Shown piece by piece: positions 36,816 through 45,360 of a stretch of DNA of 64,000 nucleotides. The position numbers were made by a program, and so were the translations under genes. Each line of letters begins with the position of its first letter. The stretch's first letter is position 1. This stretch comes from Pseudomonas sp. Irchel 3E20 (GTDB taxonomy: Bacteria > Pseudomonadota > Gammaproteobacteria > Pseudomonadales > Pseudomonadaceae): assembly GCF_900187645.1 (NCBI RefSeq), contig NZ_FYEE01000008.1, positions 1 to 64,000 of the forward strand. The letters are read 5' to 3'. The notes beneath the pieces are model-generated. The model had not been told where the DNA came from, did no database searches, and was given only the letters and a program-made list of their open reading frames with translations.

Positions 36816-38177
36816 ATGCACAAACCTGCGAAGTTGGAAAAAGTCCTGATCGCCAACCGCGGTGAAATCGCCCTGCGGATCCTGCGCGCCTGCAAAGAGA
36901 TGGGCATCAAGACAGTCGCCGTGTACTCCAAGGCCGACAAGGAGCTGATGCACCTGGGTCTGGCCGACGAGTCGGTGTGCATTGGCCCGGCACAAGCGGC
37001 CCAGTCCTACCTGCACATCCCGGCGATCATCGCGGCCGCCGAAGTGACCGGCGCCACCGCCATTCACCCCGGCTACGGTTTCCTCGCGGAAAACGCCGAC
37101 TTCGCCGAACAGGTCGAGAACTCCGGTTTCGCCTTCATCGGCCCCAAAGCCGACACCATCCGCCTGATGGGCGACAAGGTATCGGCCAAGCACGCCATGA
37201 TCGCTGCCGGCGTGCCGACGGTTCCGGGTTCCGACGGCCCGCTGCCGGAGGACGAAGAAACCGCCCTGCGCATTGGCCGTGAAGTGGGCTACCCGGTCAT
37301 CATCAAAGCCGCTGGCGGCGGCGGTGGCCGTGGCATGCGCGTGGTGCATAAAGAAGAAGACCTGATCTCCTCGGCGAAACTGACCCGCTCCGAAGCGGGC
37401 GCAGCGTTCGGCAACCCGATGGTCTACCTGGAAAAATTCCTGACCAACCCACGCCACGTGGAAGTCCAGGTGCTTTCCGACGGCCAGGGCCACGCCATCC
37501 ATCTGGGCGACCGCGATTGCTCGCTGCAACGCCGCCACCAGAAGGTCCTTGAAGAAGCCCCGGCACCGGGCATCGACGAGACGGCGCGCCAGGAAGTCTT
37601 TGCACGCTGCGTCAAGGCCTGCATCGACATCGGCTACCGTGGCGCCGGCACGTTCGAGTTCCTCTACGAGAACGGCCGCTTCTACTTCATCGAGATGAAC
37701 ACCCGCGTCCAGGTCGAGCACCCGGTATCGGAAATGGTCACCGGCATCGACATCGTCAAGGAGATGCTGAGCATCGCCGCTGGCAACAAGCTGTCGTTCA
37801 CCCAGGATGACGTGGTAATCCGCGGTCACTCGCTGGAATGCCGGATCAACGCCGAAGACCCGAAAACCTTCATGCCAAGCCCAGGCACGGTCAAGCACTT
37901 CCACGCCCCGGGCGGCAACGGCGTGCGGGTCGACTCGCACCTGTACAGCGGTTATGCAGTGCCGCCGAACTACGATTCGTTGATCGGCAAGCTCATCACC
38001 TACGGCGCCACCCGCGACGAAGCCATGGCACGCATGCGCAATGCCCTGGACGAAATTGTGGTCGACGGGATCAAGACCAACATCCCGCTGCACCGTGACC
38101 TGGTTCGTGATGAAGGCTTCTGCAAAGGCGGAGTCAACATTCACTACCTGGAGCACAAGCTGGCCGCGCAACACTAA
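36816..38177 (+). CDS. accC: Acetyl-CoA carboxylase biotin carboxylase subunit
   Basis: ATP-grasp enzyme that carboxylates biotin on AccB. ATG 36816 ([23 protein letters not shown]) gives 453 residues, matching the family; the frame stays open to 36795 but without a better start. Key motifs are [40 protein letters not shown] (glycine-rich loop), [17 protein letters not shown] and [18 protein letters not shown]. It follows accB in one operon and is closed by a stem after 38193. Confidence 0.98.
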   Translation: MHKPAKLEKVLIANRGEIALRILRACKEMGIKTVAVYSKADKELMHLGLADESVCIGPAQAAQSYLHIPAIIAAAEVTGATAIHPGYGFLAENADFAEQVENSGFAFIGPKADTIRLMGDKVSAKHAMIAAGVPTVPGSDGPLPEDEETALRIGREVGYPVIIKAAGGGGGRGMRVVHKEEDLISSAKLTRSEAGAAFGNPMVYLEKFLTNPRHVEVQVLSDGQGHAIHLGDRDCSLQRRHQKVLEEAPAPGIDETARQEVFARCVKACIDIGYRGAGTFEFLYENGRFYFIEMNTRVQVEHPVSEMVTGIDIVKEMLSIAAGNKLSFTQDDVVIRGHSLECRINAEDPKTFMPSPGTVKHFHAPGGNGVRVDSHLYSGYAVPPNYDSLIGKLITYGATRDEAMARMRNALDEIVVDGIKTNIPLHRDLVRDEGFCKGGVNIHYLEHKLAAQH

Positions 38178-38192
38178 GGCCCGCCGCACTAC

Positions 38193-38220
38193 GACAAAGC
38201 CGCCTACGGGCGGCTTTGTC
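38193..38220 (+). terminator. Hairpin after accC
   Basis: Perfect stem GACAAAGCCGCC/GGCGGCTTTGTC with TACG loop, 16 bases after the accC stop. Weak T content follows, so termination is probable rather than certain. Confidence 0.65.
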
Positions 38221-38238
38221 GCATCTGCACTGCTCCTC

Positions 38239-38268
38239 TGTGGCAGCGGGCTTGCCCGCGATGGCGGT
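38239..38268. repeat. REP palindrome between accC and prmA
   Basis: CTGTGGCAGCGGGCTTGCCCGCGATGGCGG matches the REP consensus with one change (GGCAGC for GGGAGC). Confidence 0.8.
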
Positions 38269-38447
38269 GGTTCAGCCCGGCATTTATCGTCGGCCATTAC
38301 GCCCTCACAAGCCCGCCAGCCCCCACACAGGATCTGCCGCACCTCATACCTTGATGCCAGGATTCGTTTTCTGCCCCCCGCTGGCGTAAACTTGCGCGCT
38401 TTCGCAGCCGCACCCGGCTGCACCCTCATTTTTCAAAGGTGCCCGCC

Positions 38448-39326
38448 ATGCCTTGGCTGCAAGTCCGTCTGGCCATCAGCCCAGAACAAGCCGAAACCTA
38501 CGAAGACGCGTTCCTGGAAGTGGGCGCCGTATCGGTGACCTTCATGGACGCCGAAGACCAACCGATCTTCGAGCCCGAGCTCAACACCACGCCGCTGTGG
38601 TCCCACACCCATCTGCTGGCCCTGTTCGAGGACGGCACCGACGCCGACAGCGTCCTGGCCCACATGGAACTGCTGACCGGCGGCCCGTTGCCCGAGCATC
38701 ACAGCGAAATCATCGCCGACCAGGATTGGGAGCGCAGTTGGATGGACAACTTCCAACCCATGCGTTTCGGCCAGCGCCTGTGGATCGTGCCGAGCTGGCA
38801 CGCGGCCCCCGAGCCTGAGGCGGTGAACCTGCTGCTCGACCCGGGCCTGGCCTTCGGCACCGGCACCCACCCCACCACTGCGCTGTGCCTGGAATGGCTC
38901 GACGGCCAGGACCTCAAAGGCTGCGACGTGCTGGACTTCGGCTGCGGCTCCGGCATCCTCGCCATCGCCGCGCTGCTGCTGGGCGCCAAGCAAGCCGTGG
39001 GCACCGACATCGACGTGCAGGCCCTGGAAGCGTCCCGCGACAACGCCGGGCGCAACCACATCGCCGAAGCGCTGTTCCCGCTGTACTTGCCCCAGGACCT
39101 GCCGCAAACCCAGGCCGACGTGCTGGTGGCCAACATCCTCGCCGGCCCGCTGGTGGCCCTGGCGCCACAGCTGTCGAGCCTGGTCAAGCCGGGCGGGCGC
39201 CTCGCGCTGTCGGGCATCCTCGCCGAGCAGGGCGAAGAAGTGGCCGCCGCCTACGCCCAGGACTTTTGCCTCGACCCCATCGCCAATCGCGACGGCTGGG
39301 TGCGCATTAGCGGGCGTCGGCGCTAA
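38448..39326 (+). CDS. prmA: Ribosomal protein L11 methyltransferase
   Basis: Trimethylates ribosomal protein L11. The 292-residue protein from ATG 38448 ([23 protein letters not shown]) has a short N-terminal domain that recognises L11 and a C-terminal SAM domain with [45 protein letters not shown] is diagnostic for PrmA. The GTG three codons upstream (38439) is part of the same frame, but the ATG is preceded by AAAGGTG at the right distance. The accC-prmA-DUF3426-dusB-fis order is conserved in pseudomonads. Confidence 0.96.
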   Translation: MPWLQVRLAISPEQAETYEDAFLEVGAVSVTFMDAEDQPIFEPELNTTPLWSHTHLLALFEDGTDADSVLAHMELLTGGPLPEHHSEIIADQDWERSWMDNFQPMRFGQRLWIVPSWHAAPEPEAVNLLLDPGLAFGTGTHPTTALCLEWLDGQDLKGCDVLDFGCGSGILAIAALLLGAKQAVGTDIDVQALEASRDNAGRNHIAEALFPLYLPQDLPQTQADVLVANILAGPLVALAPQLSSLVKPGGRLALSGILAEQGEEVAAAYAQDFCLDPIANRDGWVRISGRRR

Positions 39327-39356
39327 AATGGCCGCCCGCCCGAACCGGATAGCCGC

Positions 39357-40577
39357 ATGAGCGACAGCTTCGTCACCCAGTGCCCCCACTGCCAGACCCG
39401 TTTTCGCGTCAGCCACGGCCAATTGAGCGTGGCCCGTGGCGTGGTGCGCTGCGGCTCCTGCCTGCAAGTGTTCAACGCGGCCAAGCAATTGCTGGAGCAA
39501 CGGGGCAAGCAAGTACAGCCGCCCGCTGCCGCCCAACCGCCAGTGCCGCGCGCCATCAGCCAAAAGCAATGGAGCGCCACCGAGCTGGACTTGGACAGCC
39601 TCGACCTCGACAAGGAGCTCGCCCGCCTCGAACAGCGGGAAATCCAGCCCATCACCGACGCCAGCAAACCCCGCGAAGACAGCCTGAGCGCCAGCCGCGA
39701 CAGCCAGGCCGGCGAAGAAGAACAGTGGTCCGACAGCCTGTTCAGCGAATCGGCCGCCGACCGGGCCCTGAATGACGAGCCGCCGGTCAGCGCAGAGCCA
39801 CCCCTGGCCGACGACATCGAAGAAGCCCCGGCCAAGGCCGAGCGCACCGAACCCTCGCTGTCCTTCTCCACCCTCGACCTGGACGACGCCCCCCCGGCCC
39901 CGCCCTTGCGCCTGGAGCAGCAAGCCGCACCGCGCCACGAACGCCTGTCCGCGGCCGACGACCTCGACGAAGCCACGCCGCAACCTGCCGCACCGCGCAA
40001 AAAACGCGAACGCAGCGAACCGCCCATGCACGAAGAAATCCTCCAGGACCTGGAAGACGACCCGCTGCACCTGGACTCGCAAAAACGCCGCTCGCCCTGG
40101 GGCCGCCGTCTACTCTGGGGCCTGCTGATCCTGCTCGCCGCCGGCGCACTGGCCGGGCAGTACATCGCCTACCACTTTGAAGAACTGGCGCGCCAGGATC
40201 AGTACCGCCCGTGGTTCCAGCAACTGTGCCCGCAAATCGGCTGCACCGTGCCGTCCAAGGTCGATATCGCCCGCATCAAGAGCAGCAACCTGGTGGTGCG
40301 CAGCCACCCGGACTTCAGCGGTGCTCTGGTGGTGGACGCGATCATCTACAACCGCGCACCGTTTTCCCAACCTTTTCCGCTGCTGGAGCTACGCTTCGCC
40401 GACCTGAACGGCCACTTGATCGCCAGCCGGCGCTTCAAGCCGGCGGAATACCTGGGCGGCGACCTCGAAGGCGTAGCGGAAATGCCGCCGCAAACGCCCA
40501 TCCACATCGCCCTGGACATCCTTGACCCCGGTACCAAGGCCGTCAATTACAGCCTCAGCTTTCATTCGCCCGAATAA
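39357..40577 (+). CDS. DUF3426 protein with N-terminal MJ0042 zinc ribbon
   Basis: A 406-residue protein. The N-terminus is a zinc ribbon of the MJ0042 type with two CxxC pairs (CPHCQTRFRVSHGQ, CGSCLQVFNA). A long acidic, low-complexity region rich in Pro/Glu/Asp follows, then one membrane helix (LLWGLLILLAAGALAGQYIAYHF, about residue 255). The C-terminal DUF3426 domain contains CPQIGCTVPSKVDIARIKSSNLVVRSHPDFSGALVVDA. It is probably an inner-membrane protein with a periplasmic domain; function is unknown. It lies between prmA and dusB, 30 bases after prmA, with a terminator at 40600-40622. Confidence 0.88.
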   Translation: MSDSFVTQCPHCQTRFRVSHGQLSVARGVVRCGSCLQVFNAAKQLLEQRGKQVQPPAAAQPPVPRAISQKQWSATELDLDSLDLDKELARLEQREIQPITDASKPREDSLSASRDSQAGEEEQWSDSLFSESAADRALNDEPPVSAEPPLADDIEEAPAKAERTEPSLSFSTLDLDDAPPAPPLRLEQQAAPRHERLSAADDLDEATPQPAAPRKKRERSEPPMHEEILQDLEDDPLHLDSQKRRSPWGRRLLWGLLILLAAGALAGQYIAYHFEELARQDQYRPWFQQLCPQIGCTVPSKVDIARIKSSNLVVRSHPDFSGALVVDAIIYNRAPFSQPFPLLELRFADLNGHLIASRRFKPAEYLGGDLEGVAEMPPQTPIHIALDILDPGTKAVNYSLSFHSPE

Positions 40578-40599
40578 AACGGTTCAGCCCACAAGCCCG

Positions 40600-40622
40600 A
40601 CCGCCCATTGACGGCGGTTTTC
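40600..40622 (+). terminator. Terminator after the DUF3426 gene
   Basis: ACCGCC/GGCGGT stem with loop CATTGAC and the T-rich tail TTTTCT, 23 bases after the stop. It separates this gene from dusB-fis. Confidence 0.65.
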
Positions 40623-40773
40623 TGACTGGCTGGCCCGCCGACCAAACCGCTGGCGATAACGCAATAACTGCTCAGATTTTATCCAATTGCGCCTTTAACC
40701 AGTCATCGAGAGCGGGTATCATGCCAACCCTTTTTCGTAGTCTCATGATCCGGCCCCACAACAGGGAAGTCCT

Positions 40774-41787
40774 ATGTCGGCGGTACGCATCGGCCCATAC
40801 ACATTGCACAACGGCTTGATCCTCGCCCCCATGGCGGGCGTCACCGACCAGCCCTTTCGTCAGCTGTGCAAGCGTTTGGGCGCCGGTCTTGTAGTCTCGG
40901 AAATGGTCACCAGCGACATGAGTTTGTGGAACACCCGCAAATCCCGTCTGCGCATGATCCACGAAGGCGATCCCGAGCCCCGCTCGGTGCAGATCGCCGG
41001 CGGCGATGCACAGATGCTCGCGGACGCGGCCCGGGCCAACGTCGAGTTGGGGGCCCAGATTATTGACATCAACATGGGTTGCCCGGCGAAGAAGGTCTGC
41101 AACAAGGCCGCCGGCTCCGCGTTGTTGAAGGATGAAGCGCTGGTCACCGAGATCCTGCACGCCGTGGTGGCGGCGGTCGATGTGCCAGTGACGTTGAAGA
41201 TCCGCACGGGCTGGGACCGGGCGAACAAGAATGGCCTGACGGTGGCGAAGATCGCCGAACAGGCAGGCATCACGGCACTGGCGGTGCATGGCCGCACCCG
41301 CGCCGACCTGTATACCGGTGAAGCCGAGTACGACACCATCGCCGCGATCAAGCAGGCCGTGTCGATCCCGGTCTTTGCCAATGGCGACATCGACTCGGCC
41401 CACAAGGCGCGCCAGGTTCTGGATGCCACCGGTGCCGACGGTCTGTTGATCGGCCGGGCCGCCCAGGGGCGGCCATGGATTTTTCGTGAAATCGAACACT
41501 ATCTGCGTACCGGGCAAATCCTGCCGGCACCGCAGCTGTTCGAGGTGGAACGTATTCTGCTTGAGCATCTGGCCGCACTGCATGCCTTTTACGGGGATGT
41601 CATGGGTGTACGCATTGCGCGCAAGCATGTCGGCTGGTATCTCGCAACCCTGCCGGGCGCCAGGGAGTTTCGCGCCCACTTCAATCGTTTGGATGATACG
41701 GAAGCACAATGCGCCAACGTTCAGGCGTTCTTCGCCGAGCGTTACAAGAGCCTGGCGACAGGGGACGGAGAAGGGGTGGCCGCATGA
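40774..41787 (+). CDS. dusB: tRNA-dihydrouridine synthase B
   Basis: FMN enzyme that reduces uridine in the D-loop of tRNA. The 337 residues start [32 protein letters not shown] (FMN-binding barrel). [21 protein letters not shown] contains the catalytic Cys, and VKIR-equivalent [25 protein letters not shown] and [15 protein letters not shown] complete the pattern. The ATG at 40774 follows AGGGAAGTCCT. Its stop overlaps the fis start by four bases (ATGA), a widespread dusB-fis operon. Confidence 0.96.
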   Translation: MSAVRIGPYTLHNGLILAPMAGVTDQPFRQLCKRLGAGLVVSEMVTSDMSLWNTRKSRLRMIHEGDPEPRSVQIAGGDAQMLADAARANVELGAQIIDINMGCPAKKVCNKAAGSALLKDEALVTEILHAVVAAVDVPVTLKIRTGWDRANKNGLTVAKIAEQAGITALAVHGRTRADLYTGEAEYDTIAAIKQAVSIPVFANGDIDSAHKARQVLDATGADGLLIGRAAQGRPWIFREIEHYLRTGQILPAPQLFEVERILLEHLAALHAFYGDVMGVRIARKHVGWYLATLPGAREFRAHFNRLDDTEAQCANVQAFFAERYKSLATGDGEGVAA

Positions 41788-42104
41788 CGATGATGACCGA
41801 GACTTTAGTGAGTGGAACAACACCCGTGAGCGACAACGTGAATTTGAAACAGCACCTCAACACACCCAGCGAAGAGGGCCAGACCCTGCGCGGGAGTGTC
41901 GAGAAGGCGCTGCACAATTATTTCGCCCACCTTGAGGGCGCGGCCGTCACGGATGTGTACAACCTGGTGCTCTCCGAAGTCGAGGCGCCGCTGCTCGAAA
42001 GCGTGATGAACTACGTCAAGGGCAACCAGACCAAGGCCAGCGAACTGCTGGGGCTCAACCGAGGCACCTTGCGCAAGAAACTCAAGCAGTACGATTTGTT
42101 GTAA
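41784..42104 (+). CDS. fis: DNA-binding protein Fis
   Basis: Nucleoid-associated factor that bends DNA and controls rRNA and growth-phase transcription. From ATG 41784 the protein is 106 residues, the normal size; ATGs at 41790 and 41793 are alternatives. The N-terminal part ([27 protein letters not shown]) precedes the dimer helices. The C-terminal helix-turn-helix is [27 protein letters not shown]. It overlaps the dusB stop and is closed by a terminator at 42122-42154. Confidence 0.96.
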   Translation: MTMMTETLVSGTTPVSDNVNLKQHLNTPSEEGQTLRGSVEKALHNYFAHLEGAAVTDVYNLVLSEVEAPLLESVMNYVKGNQTKASELLGLNRGTLRKKLKQYDLL

Positions 42105-42121
42105 GCATTCAATCAAACCAG

Positions 42122-42154
42122 AAAGGCGAACGGGTCAAACCGGTCGCCTTTTTT
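42122..42154 (+). terminator. Terminator after fis
   Basis: AAAGGCGA pairs with TCGCCTTT (with further CGG/CCG pairing inside) and is followed by TTTTT, 18 bases after the fis stop. It separates dusB-fis from purH. Confidence 0.85.
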
Positions 42155-42185
42155 GCTGACTCCTTTGCTTTTGATGGAAATTGAG

Positions 42186-43793
42186 ATGACCGACCAGACT
42201 ACCCGCCTGCCGATCCGCCGCGCCTTGATAAGCGTTTCCGACAAGACCGGGATCCTCGAATTCGCCCGTGAGCTGGAAGCCCTGGGCGTCGAGATCCTCT
42301 CCACCGGCGGGACATTCAAGCTGCTGCGGGACAACGGCGTGGCCGCAGTGGAAGTCGCGGATTACACCGGGTTTGCAGAAATGATGGACGGTCGCGTCAA
42401 GACCCTGCACCCGAAAATCCACGGCGGCATCCTCGGCCGTCGCGGTATCGACGACGCCATCATGAGCGAGCACGGCATCAAGCCAATCGACCTAGTGGCG
42501 GTCAACCTCTATCCGTTCGAAGCCACCATCAACAAGCCCGGCTGCGACCTGCCGACCGCCATCGAGAACATCGACATCGGCGGCCCGACCATGGTCCGCT
42601 CGGCGGCCAAGAACCATAAAGACGTGGCCATCGTGGTCAACGCCAGCGACTACGCTCAGGTGCTGCAAAGCCTCAAGGCCGGTGGCCTGACCTACGCCCA
42701 GCGTTTCGACCTGATGCTCAAGGCCTTCGAGCACACCGCCGCCTACGACGGCATGATCGCCAACTACATGGGCACCGTGGACCAGGCGGCGCAGACCCTG
42801 TCCACCGAAGGCCGCAGCCAGTTCCCGCGCACCTTCAACAGCCAGTTCATCAAGGCCCAGGAAATGCGCTACGGCGAGAACCCGCACCAGAGCGCGGCGT
42901 TCTACGTGGAAGCCAAGCCTGCCGAAGTGGGCATCGCCACCGCGACCCAACTGCAAGGCAAGGAACTGTCGTTCAACAACGTGGCCGACACCGACGCCGC
43001 GCTGGAATGCGTCAAGAGCTTCGTCAAACCTGCCTGCGTCATCGTCAAGCACGCCAACCCGTGCGGTGTTGCGGTGAGCCCGGACGACGAGGGCGGCATC
43101 CGCCAGGCCTACGAACTGGCCTACGCCACCGACACCGAGTCGGCGTTCGGCGGCATCATCGCCTTCAACCGTGAACTGGACGCCGAAACGGCCAAGGCCA
43201 TCGTCGAGCGTCAGTTCGTCGAAGTTATCATTGCCCCGAGCGTCAGCGCCGAAGCCCGCGCCATCGTCGCCGCCAAGGCCAACGTGCGCCTGCTGGCGTG
43301 CGGCCAGTGGGCGGCTGAACGTGCCGCAGCCTGGGACTTCAAGCGCGTCAACGGTGGCCTACTGGTCCAGAGCCGCGACATCGGCATGATCGGCAGCGAA
43401 GACCTGAAAGTGGTCACCCAGCGCGCGCCGACCGAACAGGAAATCCATGACCTGATCTTCGCCTGGAAAGTGGCCAAGTACGTCAAGTCCAACGCCATCG
43501 TCTACGCCAAGAACCGCCAGACCATCGGCGTCGGCGCGGGCCAGATGAGCCGCGTGAACTCCGCGCGCATCGCCGCGATCAAGGCCGAACACGCCGGCCT
43601 GCAAGTGCAGGGCGCAGTGATGGCGTCGGACGCGTTCTTCCCGTTCCGCGATGGCATCGACAACGCGGCCAAGGCCGGCATCACCGCCGTGATCCAGCCA
43701 GGTGGCTCGATGCGTGATGCAGAAGTGATCGCTGCCGCTGACGAAGCGGGCATTGCCATGGTCTTCACCGGTATGCGCCACTTCCGCCATTAA
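42186..43793 (+). CDS. purH: Bifunctional AICAR transformylase/IMP cyclohydrolase
   Basis: Last two steps of IMP synthesis. ATG 42186 ([30 protein letters not shown]) gives 535 residues, usual for PurH; an in-frame ATG four codons earlier (42174) is possible. The N-terminal cyclohydrolase domain has [14 protein letters not shown] and [15 protein letters not shown], and the C-terminal transformylase has the KHANPCGVA loop and [19 protein letters not shown] with the catalytic Lys-His pair. The neighbours fis and purD fit the usual arrangement. Confidence 0.98.
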   Translation: MTDQTTRLPIRRALISVSDKTGILEFARELEALGVEILSTGGTFKLLRDNGVAAVEVADYTGFAEMMDGRVKTLHPKIHGGILGRRGIDDAIMSEHGIKPIDLVAVNLYPFEATINKPGCDLPTAIENIDIGGPTMVRSAAKNHKDVAIVVNASDYAQVLQSLKAGGLTYAQRFDLMLKAFEHTAAYDGMIANYMGTVDQAAQTLSTEGRSQFPRTFNSQFIKAQEMRYGENPHQSAAFYVEAKPAEVGIATATQLQGKELSFNNVADTDAALECVKSFVKPACVIVKHANPCGVAVSPDDEGGIRQAYELAYATDTESAFGGIIAFNRELDAETAKAIVERQFVEVIIAPSVSAEARAIVAAKANVRLLACGQWAAERAAAWDFKRVNGGLLVQSRDIGMIGSEDLKVVTQRAPTEQEIHDLIFAWKVAKYVKSNAIVYAKNRQTIGVGAGQMSRVNSARIAAIKAEHAGLQVQGAVMASDAFFPFRDGIDNAAKAGITAVIQPGGSMRDAEVIAAADEAGIAMVFTGMRHFRH

Positions 43794-43815
43794 GGCAGTG
43801 GCCGGTTTTTAGCCA

Positions 43816-43863
43816 CAAGCGGCAAGTTTGAGCAGACCCGCGTCGCCCTTAACTTGCCGCTTG
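43816..43863. repeat. Perfect 13-base inverted repeat between purH and purD
   Basis: CAAGCGGCAAGTT (43816-43828) and AACTTGCCGCTTG (43851-43863) pair fully around a 22-base loop, 23 bases after the purH stop. The 'tandem' ACTTGCAGCTT follows at 43909 and 43923. It could act as a terminator or be the trace of a short repeat family. Confidence 0.65.
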
Positions 43864-43908
43864 CAGCCCTAAAACTTAGAAAATTGCACGCTGACTCAGC
43901 GCTTTTAA

Positions 43909-43933
43909 ACTTGCAGCTTTTGACTTGCAGCTT
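43909..43933. repeat. Two direct copies of ACTTGCAGCTT before purD
   Basis: Identical 11-base copies at 43909-43919 and 43923-43933, in the leader of purD. They share the TTGC/GCTT core with the inverted repeat just upstream. Confidence 0.6.
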
Positions 43934-43965
43934 GCATCTCGCAATGTCCTCCAAAGGAGTCTGAC

Positions 43966-45261
43966 TTGAACGTCCTTATTATTGGCAGCGGTGGCCGTGA
44001 ACACGCCCTGGCGTGGAAAGTCGCCCAGGACCCTCGCGTCCAGAAAGTATTCGTCGCCCCCGGCAACGCCGGCACGGCCATTGAAGCCAAGTGCGAGAAC
44101 GTCGCCATCGACGTGTTGGCCCTGGAACAACTGGCGGATTTCGCGCAGAAGAACGTTTCCCTGACCATCGTTGGCCCGGAAGTACCGCTGGTGGCCGGCG
44201 TGGTTGACCTGTTCCGCAGCCGTGGCCTGGATTGCTTCGGCCCGACCGCTGGCGCCGCCCAGCTCGAAGGCTCGAAGGCGTTCACCAAGGACTTCCTGGC
44301 ACGCCACAAGATCCCCACCGCCGACTACCAGAATTTCACCGAAATCGAGCCGGCCCTGGCTTACCTGCGTGAAAAAGGTGCGCCCATCGTCATCAAGGCC
44401 GATGGCCTGGCGGCCGGCAAAGGCGTGATCGTCGCCATGACTTTGGCTGAAGCCGAGGACGCCGTGCGCGACATGCTCGCCGGCAACGCCTTTGGCGAGG
44501 CAGGTTCGCGGGTAGTTATCGAAGAATTCCTCGATGGTGAAGAAGCCAGCTTCATCGTCATGGTCGATGGCAAGAACGTGCTGCCCATGGCCACCAGCCA
44601 GGACCACAAGCGCGTCGGCGACGGCGACACCGGCCCCAACACCGGTGGCATGGGTGCCTACTCCCCGGCCCCGGTGGTCACAGCCCAAGTCCATCAGCGG
44701 GTCATGGACCTGGTGATCTGGCCGACCGTGCGCGGCATGGCCGAGGAAGGCAACGTCTACACCGGTTTCCTGTACGCGGGCCTGATGATCGACAAGGCCG
44801 GCAACCCGAAAGTCATCGAGTTCAACTGCCGCTTCGGCGACCCGGAAACCCAACCGGTGATGCTGCGCCTGCAATCGAGCCTAGTGCTGCTGGTCGAAGC
44901 CGCCCTGGCGCAAGCCCTGGACAAGGTCGAAGCGCAATGGGACCCGCGCCCGAGCGTCGGCGTCGTGTTGGCGGCGGGCGGCTACCCCGGTGACTACGCC
45001 AAAGGCGTGGCCATCGAAGGCCTGGACGCGGCGGCGGCACTGCAAGGCAAGATCTTCCACGCAGGCACCGCGCTCAAGGACGATCAGGTCGTTACCGCTG
45101 GCGGCCGCGTACTGTGCGCCACCGCCCTGGGCCAAAGCGTCGATGCCGCCCAGCAACAAGCCTACGCCTTGGCCGCCAAGGTTGACTGGCAGGGCTGCTT
45201 CTATCGCAAGGACATCGGCTACCGCGCCATTGCCCGCGAGCGTGGCGAAAATCAGGACTAA
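43966..45261 (+). CDS. purD: Phosphoribosylamine-glycine ligase
   Basis: ATP-grasp enzyme of purine synthesis joining phosphoribosylamine and glycine. The start is a TTG at 43966, supported by AAAGGAG 7 bases upstream and by the conserved N-terminus MNVLIIGSGGREHALAWKVA; no ATG is available. The length, 431 residues, is usual. Motifs include GPEVPLVAGVVD, IVIKADGLAAGKGVIVA, EEFLDGEEASFIVMVDG and FGDPETQPVM. A stem after 45278 may end the transcript. Confidence 0.97.
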   Translation: MNVLIIGSGGREHALAWKVAQDPRVQKVFVAPGNAGTAIEAKCENVAIDVLALEQLADFAQKNVSLTIVGPEVPLVAGVVDLFRSRGLDCFGPTAGAAQLEGSKAFTKDFLARHKIPTADYQNFTEIEPALAYLREKGAPIVIKADGLAAGKGVIVAMTLAEAEDAVRDMLAGNAFGEAGSRVVIEEFLDGEEASFIVMVDGKNVLPMATSQDHKRVGDGDTGPNTGGMGAYSPAPVVTAQVHQRVMDLVIWPTVRGMAEEGNVYTGFLYAGLMIDKAGNPKVIEFNCRFGDPETQPVMLRLQSSLVLLVEAALAQALDKVEAQWDPRPSVGVVLAAGGYPGDYAKGVAIEGLDAAAALQGKIFHAGTALKDDQVVTAGGRVLCATALGQSVDAAQQQAYALAAKVDWQGCFYRKDIGYRAIARERGENQD

Positions 45262-45277
45262 GCTATCCGTTCGGACA

Positions 45278-45300
45278 GGCAGGGGCCCCCGGCCCTTGCC
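45278..45300 (+). terminator. GC-rich hairpin after purD
   Basis: GGCAGGGGCC and GGCCCTTGCC pair with one mismatch around a CCC loop, 17 bases after the purD stop. There is no T-run, so the role is tentative. Confidence 0.45.
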
Positions 45301-45360
45301 GCGCTATTGCAGCGCCGCGCATAGTTACTATCCGGCCTCTATCTACGAAGGGATTTCGCC

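Noticed and set aside
36600-40082. Long minus-strand frames (36600-38429 and 38433-40082)
   Set aside because: Antisense to accC, prmA and the DUF3426 gene; no start signals or domains.
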